Of a stretch of 14,388 nucleotides of DNA, positions 6,492 to 12,050 are shown one piece after another (position 1 is the stretch's first letter; the number at the start of each line of letters is the position of its first letter). The notes beneath the pieces were generated by a model that saw only the letters and a program-made list of their open reading frames with translations, was not told where the DNA came from and made no database searches. The DNA comes from Pseudomonadota bacterium (GTDB lineage: Bacteria > Pseudomonadota > Alphaproteobacteria > Rhizobiales > Devosiaceae), in NCBI GenBank assembly GCA_023428425.1, contig JAEYYP010000342.1, positions 1 to 14,388 of the forward strand. Reading direction: 5' to 3'. Made by a program: the position numbers and the translations under genes.

Positions 6492-7448
6492 ATGAGCATG
6501 GCCGCAACCGCCACGATGGCGACGCCGATGAAGCGCGACAGCCATCCGACCACGCAGGCCTCGACGCAGCTCAAGGATATCAAGAAGACCTTGCCGCTGC
6601 GGGTGCTGTCGGAGGAGGACTGGCAGCACTGGATCACCAAGGGCTACGTGATTGTCCGTCAGGCGGTGCCTGCGGCGAATGTCGAGCGGCTTGTGGACCT
6701 GCTCTGGCGTTTTGACGAGAAGGACCCGAACGACCCTTCGACCTGGTACGCGCCGCAGCGCCGCGACCACATCATGAAGGAGCTCAACGGCACCGGCATG
6801 CTGGAGATCTACAACCACCAGTACCTCTGGGACAACCGGATGGAGAAGCGCATCTACGACGCCTTCGTCGACATCTGGGACCGCGAGGACCTGTGGGTGA
6901 CGATCGACCGCGCCAACCTCAACCCGCCCAAGAAGGTGAAGGGCAGCCCCGACGGCTTCGTGCACTGGGACGTCGACACCTCGATCCAGCCGCCGCCGAT
7001 CGGCGTGCAGGCGGTGCTCAGCCTCAAGAAGCAGGACGGCGACGTCGGCGGCTTCCAGTCGGTGCCCTACCTGTTCGAGCATTTCGACGAGTGGGTGAAG
7101 ACGCAGCCGGAGGATCGCGACCCGATGCATCCGGACATGACGGGGCTGTCGCGGGTGAATGTCGACCTCGAACCGGGCGACCTCATGATCTTCAACTCGC
7201 TGCTGGCCCACGGGGTGCGGCCCAACCATTCGGACAATCGGGTGCGCATGGCGCAGTACATCTCGATGCACCCGGCCGAGTTCGACAACGAGGAAGAGCG
7301 CGCCGAGCGCATCCGGCTGTGGCGCGAGCTCGACTCGCCCAAGCGCGACGCCTTCCCCGGCGACCCGCGCGAGTGGGAAAAGCACAATGCGACGACGGCG
7401 AAGCTGACGCCGCTGGGCGAGAAACTGCTGGGCCTGACCCGCTGGTGA
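6492..7448 (+). CDS. Phytanoyl-CoA dioxygenase-family Fe(II)/2-oxoglutarate oxygenase
   Basis: This 318-residue cytoplasmic protein belongs to the PhyH family of non-haem iron, 2-oxoglutarate-dependent oxygenases. The iron-binding triad is visible as H158-x-D160 (VHWDVD) and H240 (LLAHGVRPN), and R250 or R252 (NRVRMAQY) is placed to bind the 2-oxoglutarate carboxylate. EPGDLMIFNSLLAHG at 227-241 is the typical strand before the distal His. Residues 1-30 are Ala/Thr-rich and probably disordered. The ATG at 6492 has GGGAGA 5 bases upstream; an in-frame ATG two codons later is also possible. Members hydroxylate varied small molecules (acyl-CoA, ectoine, natural products, phosphonates), so the substrate is not predictable and a true phytanoyl-CoA role should not be assumed. 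It stands alone, divergent from an AraC regulator, and ends 3 bases before a strong terminator. Confidence 0.88.
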   Translation: MSMAATATMATPMKRDSHPTTQASTQLKDIKKTLPLRVLSEEDWQHWITKGYVIVRQAVPAANVERLVDLLWRFDEKDPNDPSTWYAPQRRDHIMKELNGTGMLEIYNHQYLWDNRMEKRIYDAFVDIWDREDLWVTIDRANLNPPKKVKGSPDGFVHWDVDTSIQPPPIGVQAVLSLKKQDGDVGGFQSVPYLFEHFDEWVKTQPEDRDPMHPDMTGLSRVNVDLEPGDLMIFNSLLAHGVRPNHSDNRVRMAQYISMHPAEFDNEEERAERIRLWRELDSPKRDAFPGDPREWEKHNATTAKLTPLGEKLLGLTRW

Positions 7449-7451
7449 AAC

Positions 7452-7475
7452 GAAAGGGCCCGCATGGGCCCTTTC
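7452..7475. terminator. Bidirectional intrinsic terminator
   Basis: GAAAGGGCCC (7452-7461) pairs perfectly with GGGCCCTTTC (7466-7475) around a GCAT loop. This gives a 10-base GC-rich stem with A-tract and T-tract arms. It begins 3 bases after the dioxygenase TGA and ends directly at the stop codon (7476-7478) of the convergent 108-residue gene, so it should serve both strands. Confidence 0.9.
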
Positions 7476-7802
7476 TCATTCCGGCAGCAGCGAGAGATCG
7501 TTCTCGTCGACGATGCGCTCGTAATTTTCGCTGTCGCTCCGCACGCGATAGCGCAGCGGGCCGCCCTCATGCGGAAGGCGGGCGACGATGGTGCAGGTCG
7601 CCGCCCCGCGGGCGAACTCCCTGCCGCCGGGCGCCATGGCCAGCCGCTGCCCGACCAGGTAGCGATGACCCGCGACGTGTCCGGTGGTGCGCGGTGTCAG
7701 TGCTGCACTGGTCGCCGGGACATAGGGTGCCACCGCCGCGACAGGCGCGGCGCGCTTCTTCGAAGCGGTGCGCGACGGGATGGAGATAGACTTCAGCGAC
7801 AT
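7476..7802 (-). CDS. Conserved hypothetical protein, 108 residues, downstream of rpsU
   Basis: I do not recognise a named function. The first 40 residues are basic and Ala/Pro-rich, likely flexible. Residues about 45-106 form a compact domain reading HRYLVGQRLAMAPGG, then TCTIVARLPHEGGPLRYRVR, then a YERIVDENDLS ending. This pattern of a G-x-R-V strand, an I-V-x-x-L-P-x-E-x-G-x-x-x-Y-R-V-R core and an E-R-I-V-x-E-x-x-L end occurs in small uncharacterised alphaproteobacterial proteins. The ATG at 7802 was chosen because a perfect GGAGG lies 8 bases upstream. An in-frame ATG at 7844 overlaps the rpsU stop (ATGA) but has no ribosome-binding site and would add 14 residues. It is probably co-transcribed with rpsU and shares its terminator with the convergent dioxygenase gene. 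Confidence 0.75.
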   Translation of the reverse strand: MSLKSISIPSRTASKKRAAPVAAVAPYVPATSAALTPRTTGHVAGHRYLVGQRLAMAPGGREFARGAATCTIVARLPHEGGPLRYRVRSDSENYERIVDENDLSLLPE

Positions 7803-7840
7803 CGTCTCGCCCTCCTGCGGCTGGCGCGCCGCCCGAACAG

Positions 7841-8104
7841 TCATGACTGCGGGCGCGTGAAGCGAGCTTGGCGCAAGGGCAGCTTGGGCTTGGGCGCTGC
7901 GATCAGGCCCTCACGAATGGCCTGCTTGCGCGCGTTCTTGCGGCTGCGGCGGACGGCCTCGGCCTGTTCGCGAACGCGGGCCTCGGACGGCTTTTCGTAG
8001 TAGCGACGAAGCTTCATCTCGCGGAAGACCCCCTCGCGCTGCAACCGCTTCTTCAGGACGCGCATGGCCTGATCGACGTTATTGTCCCGGACGGTAACCT
8101 GCAT
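7841..8104 (-). CDS. rpsU: 30S ribosomal protein bS21
   Basis: This 87-residue, strongly basic protein matches bS21, a small-subunit protein near the anti-Shine-Dalgarno end of 16S rRNA that aids initiation. The conserved start MQVTVRDNNVDQAMRVLKKR is followed by LQREGVFREMKLRRYYEKPSE, the hallmark of the family, and an Arg/Lys/Ala-rich helix. A Lys/Pro-rich tail (IAAPKPKLPLRQARFTRPQS) extends beyond the core, common in alphaproteobacteria. AGGA lies 6 bases upstream of the ATG, inside the end of the preceding 98-residue gene, which overlaps rpsU by 26 bases. The two genes are therefore likely to be translated in a coupled way. Alphaproteobacteria often carry more than one rpsU; whether this is the only copy cannot be seen here. 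Confidence 0.96.
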   Translation of the reverse strand: MQVTVRDNNVDQAMRVLKKRLQREGVFREMKLRRYYEKPSEARVREQAEAVRRSRKNARKQAIREGLIAAPKPKLPLRQARFTRPQS

Positions 8105-8375
8105 GGCTTTTCCTCATTTTTCTGGTGGCGGTGAGCCGCTTGCGGGGAAGCGGATAGTCGAAACTGGTGTAGAGCGTCCGCAGCTCCTGGCCGGCGAACT
8201 CCTGCTCGCCGATCGTCAGGCGAGCGCCGCGGAGGCTGATCGGTGCGGCTTCCTCGAAGGCGAAGCGGAGGGCGTTTGCGGCGCGGCGGAACGGGCGTGC
8301 GCCCAGTGCGGTAGCGGTGTCCCAGTCGCTGCCGAGATGAAGCTCGGCGCGAGCGAGATAGTCGAAATCTGGCAT
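8079..8375 (-). CDS. Small conserved hypothetical protein overlapping rpsU, 98 residues
   Basis: Function is not recognised. The protein sequence has clear coding character: MPDFDYLARAELHLG, then ALGARPFRRAANALRFAFEE near residues 26-45, then an LRGARLTIGEQEFAGQELRTLYTSFDYPLPRK block. Proteins with the pattern R-x-x-x-x-A-x-x-x-R-x-A-x-E-E followed by a G-A-x-L-x-x-x-x-x-x-F/Y core and L-Y-x-S-x-D-Y-P-L at the end are known as small hypothetical proteins in rhizobial genomes. The ATG at 8375 has no good ribosome-binding site; an in-frame ATG at 8468 would add 31 residues of low-complexity sequence. It ends with TAA inside rpsU and its 3' part contains the rpsU ribosome-binding site, which suggests co-transcription. 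Confidence 0.7.
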   Translation of the reverse strand: MPDFDYLARAELHLGSDWDTATALGARPFRRAANALRFAFEEAAPISLRGARLTIGEQEFAGQELRTLYTSFDYPLPRKRLTATRKMRKSHAGYRPGQ

Positions 8376-8400
8376 ATGGATTTTGGCGCCGGCCGAACTG

Positions 8401-8423
8401 TGCCGCTGCTCTGCAGCGCGGCA
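8401..8423 (-). promoter_or_regulatory. Hairpin in the leader of the rpsU transcript (candidate)
   Basis: TGCC-GCTGC (8401-8409) pairs with GCAGC (8413-8417) and GGCA (8420-8423), leaving a three-base loop and a two-base bulge. It ends 26 bases before the ATG of the 98-residue gene, so on the minus strand it would be in the 5' leader. It may control expression of the small gene and rpsU, or be fortuitous given the high GC content. No T-tract follows it. Confidence 0.35.
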
Positions 8424-8596
8424 GCTGGCGTTCGGAGGCGAAACTTTCTGTAAGGGCGCTGCGGCCATGGGGCCGGCGCTGTTCCCCGCCCGCTGTTGCG
8501 GACCAGGTCGATGGAGCGACGCCAGCGAGGCGCGCTCATATCTATATGGAGGGCCGGGGCCGCAATAGCAACCCTGCAATAGCCGGAGTGGGGGGC

Positions 8597-8612
8597 GGGC
8601 GCTCCCGCGCCC
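8597..8612 (-). terminator. Candidate hairpin terminator after the four-helix membrane protein gene
   Basis: GGGCGC (8597-8602) and GCGCCC (8607-8612) form a perfect 6-base GC stem with a 4-base loop, which reads GGGA on the minus strand. It begins 15 bases after the TGA of the membrane protein gene. There is no T-tract on the minus strand, so it is not a canonical intrinsic terminator. Confidence 0.4.
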
Positions 8613-8626
8613 ACCAGCTCTGCGGG

Positions 8627-9103
8627 TCAGGAGGTCGTGTCGCTCGGTGGCTTGGCGGCGGCCTTTTGCTGCCGCCCCTCGGCCATGTGGACCAGCACTG
8701 CGGCAAAGGCGATCAGTACCGCGATGCCGCCCATTGAGCCGCCGGTGGCGTTGCGGATGTAGGCACCGGGGACCGTGGCGGCGATGACGAGGATGAGCGA
8801 CACCCACCAGCCGGCCTTCGAGAACAGTGGCGCGTTGACGATGTCGTCGCGGAAGAACGCGAAGGCCAGCAGGATCAGGATGACATAGGCGTGCGGGTGA
8901 AGTTCCCAGCCGGTGCCGACGGCGCCGAAGCTGGTGATGACCACGCGCGTGTATTCCTCGAGGTTCATGGCGTTGGGAATGTACCCGCCGCCCGGATCGT
9001 TGAGGTAGAGGAAGAACTGCGAGACGAAGAGCAGCACGAGGGCTGCGATCATCAGCAGGCGGGCGGGCGTCTTGTCGCGGAAGAACTCCTGCACGAGTTC
9101 CAT
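8627..9103 (-). CDS. Small four-helix membrane protein of unknown function
   Basis: The 158-residue protein has four hydrophobic segments at about residues 15-34, 70-84, 98-115 and 123-140. A short hydrophilic N-terminus (MELVQEFFRDKTPAR) precedes them and a charged tail (EGRQQKAAAKPPSDTTS) follows. A loop of about 35 residues between helices 1 and 2 carries NDPGGGYIPNAMNLEEYTR, and GAYIRNATGGSMGG lies between helices 3 and 4. I recognise no catalytic or transporter motif. The ATG has GAGGG about 11 bases upstream and lies 21 bases after the TAG of the TPR gene, so the two form an operon. The layout suggests a partner or anchor for the TPR protein in the inner membrane. It might instead be a small permease-like or stress protein. 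Confidence 0.75.
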   Translation of the reverse strand: MELVQEFFRDKTPARLLMIAALVLLFVSQFFLYLNDPGGGYIPNAMNLEEYTRVVITSFGAVGTGWELHPHAYVILILLAFAFFRDDIVNAPLFSKAGWWVSLILVIAATVPGAYIRNATGGSMGGIAVLIAFAAVLVHMAEGRQQKAAAKPPSDTTS

Positions 9104-9124
9104 CTTGTTCGTTCCCTCTGAACG

Positions 9125-10795
9125 CTAGTCGGTTGATGGCGAGAGCCGCGCCACCTCGGTTTCGGCGAAGCCACGCTGCTCGTGGTCGGATGGGGCCAAC
9201 TCGAGAAAGCGGCTGAAGGCGGCGCGCGCATCGTCGGGGCGACCGGTGCGGTCGTAGAGCTTGCCCAGCGACAGGAAGACGGTGGGCACGGGGGGATCGG
9301 CGTCGCGCAGGGCCTCGAAGGCCGCAATGGGATCGGAAAGCGGACGTTCGCCGGCAAGCGCGAGACCCATCAGCGTGCCGGCGCGCACCACCATCAGGCG
9401 GTCGCTGGTCTCGCCACGCGCCATGGCCGTATCGTAGGCGGCGAGCGCGTCGGCGTAGGCGCCGGTCGCGACGAGCGCGTTGCCGAGCGAGAACCAGGCC
9501 TGCGCATCCTGCGGGGCGAACTGGGCCCAGTTGCGATACATGCTGGCGGCGGCGGCGTAGTCCGGCTCGTGGCCGTACTTGCCGTAGTAGAGGTTGCCCA
9601 GGGCCTCGAGTGCCTCGGGATCGCCGGGGGCGACGGACAGCGCATCGCGCAGATGCGCCTCGCCGGGGACGCGGTTGCCGAGTTCCAGCTCGGTGCGACC
9701 GGCGAGCACGAGGTGTCGCGGTTCGGCGGGTTCGAGGCCGGCGGCCTCGAGGAAGTACCCGACGGCGGCAGCGCGTTCGCCGCGCATGTATTCCACCGAG
9801 GCGCGGGCCTTGGTCACTTCCAGCCGGCCGATCCCGCTGCGGGCCAGTTGTTGGAGCGCGGCCTTGGCCTCGTCGAAGCGGCCGAGATGGGCGAGGGCGA
9901 GCGCGCGGTTGACCTCGGCCTCGATCATCCGGGGGTCGCGTTCGTGCGCCGCCTCGAAAGCCGCGAGCGCCTCGGCATGGTTGCCGCGGTTCATCTCGAT
10001 TTCGCCGATGAGGTTGTAGGCCCACTGCGAGGCCGGGTCGCGCCGCCGCACCATCTGGCGGGCCAGCACCACGGCCCGGTCCGGCGCGGTGCGCGACAAG
10101 GCGGCGATCGAGACGAAGGGGTCGAGCTCGGCGAAGATGTTCTCGGCGGCGAGGCGGAAATAGTCGCGGCTCGCCGTCGCGCCCATTTCGGGCAGGTCGA
10201 TGATGGTGGCGGTGCCGCGCAGGACACGCAGGCGCAGGCGCATGTCAGCGGGGGCGCAGGCCGGGGTCTGGCAGACGAACTCGCCCGAGATGCGGGTCTC
10301 GAACAGGTTGAGGAACTGGCGGACCTGCGACAGCACCGCGTCGAGCGACAGGCCGCTCTGCGGGATCGAAAAATCGAGCGCCCGGCCCTGCGGGACCGCA
10401 ACGAAAGTGCGCTTGGCGGTATCGGCGGCGGCGGCGAAATCCTTCAGCCCGTCCCAGACCCGGTTCGCCGCCACGTCGGGGGTGATACCCATTTCGATCA
10501 GCGCGGGCGGCACCGAGATCGGCTCGATCACCACCTGGTTCTTCCACAGCTGGGTGGCGAGAGCCGGCAGAAGCAGGAAGAAGGCCGCGAAGAAGCTGAA
10601 GTTGATCAGCAGCGAACGCAACGTATTGGACGTCGCTTCGACGCCGGGCAGCGTAATCAGGCGCCGCGGGGGCGTCCTCGGGGGGGAGACTTCGGGCGGA
10701 GCAGCAGGACTTGCTTCAGCCGATGGCTCCGCCGTGCTCGCGCGCCGTCGCGCGGCCCTGCGTTTCGGACCGGTTGGCTGGTTCTGTTCAGTCAC
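9125..10795 (-). CDS. Membrane-anchored TPR-repeat protein
   Basis: This 556-residue protein starts at GTG 10795, with GAGGG 7 bases upstream; upstream in-frame codons would run into the divergent hydrolase gene. Residues 1-50 are basic and Ala/Pro-rich and predicted cytoplasmic. One transmembrane helix lies at about 61-84 (LINFSFFAAFFLLLPALATQLW). The following 85-235 region includes EPISVPPALIEMGITPDVAANRVWDGL, an element found before TPR arrays in some signalling and membrane-associated proteins, and two Cys (C175, C180) that could form a disulphide outside the cytoplasm. TPR-like helical repeats fill about 255-540, for example at 257-290, 291-322, 357-390, 391-428, 432-461 and 506-536. 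TPR arrays usually bind proteins, so this looks like an inner-membrane scaffold whose repeats face the periplasm, by the positive-inside rule. It is co-transcribed with the four-helix protein and divergent from a DUF2235 hydrolase. Confidence 0.85.
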   Translation of the reverse strand: MTEQNQPTGPKRRAARRRASTAEPSAEASPAAPPEVSPPRTPPRRLITLPGVEATSNTLRSLLINFSFFAAFFLLLPALATQLWKNQVVIEPISVPPALIEMGITPDVAANRVWDGLKDFAAAADTAKRTFVAVPQGRALDFSIPQSGLSLDAVLSQVRQFLNLFETRISGEFVCQTPACAPADMRLRLRVLRGTATIIDLPEMGATASRDYFRLAAENIFAELDPFVSIAALSRTAPDRAVVLARQMVRRRDPASQWAYNLIGEIEMNRGNHAEALAAFEAAHERDPRMIEAEVNRALALAHLGRFDEAKAALQQLARSGIGRLEVTKARASVEYMRGERAAAVGYFLEAAGLEPAEPRHLVLAGRTELELGNRVPGEAHLRDALSVAPGDPEALEALGNLYYGKYGHEPDYAAAASMYRNWAQFAPQDAQAWFSLGNALVATGAYADALAAYDTAMARGETSDRLMVVRAGTLMGLALAGERPLSDPIAAFEALRDADPPVPTVFLSLGKLYDRTGRPDDARAAFSRFLELAPSDHEQRGFAETEVARLSPSTD

Positions 10796-10809
10796 GATTG
10801 ACCCTCGAG

Positions 10810-10820
10810 GATACGGTATC
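10810..10820. promoter_or_regulatory. Small palindrome in the divergent promoter region
   Basis: GATAC-G-GTATC is a perfect 5+1+5 inverted repeat 15 bases upstream of the TPR gene GTG. It could be an operator or a chance palindrome. It is the clearest symmetric element in the 92 bases that separate the TPR and hydrolase genes. Confidence 0.3.
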
Positions 10821-10833
10821 TGCAGATTCCGGA

Positions 10834-10861
10834 TTGTCCATAGGCGACAGGCGATTATCCT
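10834..10861 (+). promoter_or_regulatory. Candidate sigma-70-type promoter of the DUF2235 hydrolase gene
   Basis: TTGTCC (10834-10839) and TATCCT (10856-10861) are separated by 16 bases. Each matches four of six consensus positions of the -35 and -10 elements. The -10 lies 26 bases before the ATG at 10888, which leaves room for a short leader. No equally good pair was seen for the opposite strand. Confidence 0.35.
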
Positions 10862-10887
10862 GCCGCGGACGAGGGGTGCAGGGCCCG

Positions 10888-12039
10888 ATGAAGCGACTTG
10901 TGATCTGTTTCGACGGCACGTGGAACCGGCTCGACGCGCCACACCCGACCAATGTGCTGTTCACCGCCGAGAGCGTACTGCCGGCCGCGCCGGACGGGAC
11001 GGTACAGGTGGTCTACTACGACGAAGGCGTGGGGACCGAGGAAGGGGAGTCGCTGACCGGCGGCATCTTCGGCGCCGGGCTGTTGCGCAACCTGTCGGAG
11101 GCCTACCGCTTCATCATCTTCAACTACGCGCCAGGCGACGAGATCTACGTCTTCGGCTTTTCGCGCGGGGCGTACACGGCGCGTTCGCTGGCCGGGCTGC
11201 TGTCGACGAGCGGGCTGGTTTCGCGGCGGCACGCGGGGCGGGCGAACGAGGCGATCGAGCGCTACCGCAAGCGCGAACTGTCGCAGACCTTCCTCGAAGC
11301 CATGCTGGATTTCCGCTCGCGCTTCTCGCCGGAACTCTGCATCTCGGCGGACGAGGAGGATTGGAGGCGTCGCAACATCGAGGGCTATGCGCCGGGCGGG
11401 CAGCTCAAGGTGACTTACCTCGGGATATGGGACACCGTCGGTTCACTCGGGATACCGGGCTATATCGCATTTGCGAGCGCCGTGAACCGTGGGTTCCAGT
11501 TCCACGATGTCAGCCTGTCCTCGATGGTCGACCGGGCGCGCCATGCGGTAGCGATCGATGAGCGCAAGCAGGATTTTGCCCCGACGCTCTGGGACAATCT
11601 CGACATGCTCAACGAGCTTCGCGGGGCGGATCCGGCGGCGCCCGATGCCCCGTACCAGCAGGTGTGGTTCCCCGGCGTACACGGTTCGGTCGGCGGCGGC
11701 GGCGAGCGGCGTGGTCTTTCGGACGCGGCCCTGATCTGGATCTGGGAAGGGGCGCGGCAGGCCGGGCTCGCCTTCGACACCGGGCCAGGCTCGCGCTTTG
11801 CATCGCTGCGTCCGTCGCATCGCGAGGACCTGGAGAACCGGGACCGCAACGCGGCGGGGCTGCTGGGCACGCTGCTCGACAGCCTGCCCAAGGGCGACCG
11901 CATCCCCGGTCCGCAGGGCCTGCACCAGGTCAGCGGCACTGCCCGCCAGCGCTGGCGCGAGCCGGCGGACAACCTGCCGGAGCGGCGGCCCTACCGCCCC
12001 GCAACCCTCGCCGATATAGCGCGCCTGCTCGACGACTGA
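10888..12039 (+). CDS. DUF2235-family (Tle1-like) alpha/beta hydrolase
   Basis: The 383-residue protein begins with KRLVICFDGTWN, the standard start of DUF2235 proteins. The family includes the Tle1 phospholipase effectors of type VI secretion, but most members are uncharacterised. The nucleophile motif is G90-F-S92-R-G94 (FGFSRGAYTAR). WDTVGSLG at 181-188 carries a conserved Asp, and the catalytic His motif is FPGVHGSVGGG at 261-271 (His265). The usual H-x-D-V-G-G has Ser instead of Asp at the third position here. No signal peptide or membrane segment is present, and no type VI genes are in the window. The ATG at 10888 has GAGGGG about 11 bases upstream. It is divergent from the TPR gene and ends with a TGA inside a palindrome shared with the convergent aldehyde dehydrogenase gene. 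Phospholipase activity is a family-based inference. Confidence 0.85.
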   Translation: MKRLVICFDGTWNRLDAPHPTNVLFTAESVLPAAPDGTVQVVYYDEGVGTEEGESLTGGIFGAGLLRNLSEAYRFIIFNYAPGDEIYVFGFSRGAYTARSLAGLLSTSGLVSRRHAGRANEAIERYRKRELSQTFLEAMLDFRSRFSPELCISADEEDWRRRNIEGYAPGGQLKVTYLGIWDTVGSLGIPGYIAFASAVNRGFQFHDVSLSSMVDRARHAVAIDERKQDFAPTLWDNLDMLNELRGADPAAPDAPYQQVWFPGVHGSVGGGGERRGLSDAALIWIWEGARQAGLAFDTGPGSRFASLRPSHREDLENRDRNAAGLLGTLLDSLPKGDRIPGPQGLHQVSGTARQRWREPADNLPERRPYRPATLADIARLLDD

Positions 12040-12050
12040 GCCGCGGCTCA
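12037..12050. other. 14-base perfect palindrome holding both convergent stop codons
   Basis: TGAGCCGCGGCTCA is its own reverse complement. Its first three bases are the hydrolase stop codon and its last three, read on the other strand, are the aldehyde dehydrogenase stop codon. In RNA it could form a 5-base stem with a CGCG loop. There is no T-tract, so it is at best a weak terminator. Confidence 0.5.

Larger units (their letters stand above)
8376..8626. other. 251-base gene-free stretch
   Basis: No coding frame with convincing composition was found here. It contains two hairpins (8401-8423 and 8597-8612, listed separately) and a direct repeat of GCAATAGC at 8562-8569 and 8576-8583. The promoter of the 98-residue gene and rpsU must lie here or further upstream, but I could not pick out a confident -35/-10 pair. 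No tRNA or known RNA family was recognised. Confidence 0.5.

Noticed and set aside
5437..6507. Minus-strand open frame running upstream of the GGDEF gene through the AraC gene
   Set aside because: It has low-complexity Arg/Pro-rich composition, overlaps the AraC gene whose sequence is clearly coding, and adds nothing resembling a domain. It is an effect of high GC content.
7803..7844. Upstream ATG for the 108-residue gene overlapping the rpsU stop codon
   Set aside because: The ATGA overlap is attractive, but no ribosome-binding site precedes it, while the ATG at 7802 has a perfect GGAGG at the right distance.
8376..8626. Possible small stable RNA gene (4.5S, 6S or tRNA-like)
   Set aside because: No conserved signal recognition RNA loop, 6S-type open bubble or cloverleaf with CCA end was found; the hairpins are short and GC-driven.
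8376..10025. Long minus-strand open frame in a second frame under the TPR and membrane protein genes
   Set aside because: The part over these genes is Arg/Gly/Pro-rich and unlike any protein. Only its end (8079-8375) looks coding and is annotated as a separate 98-residue gene.
9182..10801. 539-codon plus-strand open frame opposite the TPR gene
   Set aside because: It is the antisense of a TPR gene with clear helical repeats; its Gly/Glu/His-rich composition is typical of a GC-rich shadow frame.
10888..12039. Type VI secretion effector with its immunity protein
   Set aside because: The hydrolase resembles Tle1, but no VgrG, PAAR, Hcp or lipoprotein immunity gene is nearby, and the divergent TPR protein does not look like an immunity protein.
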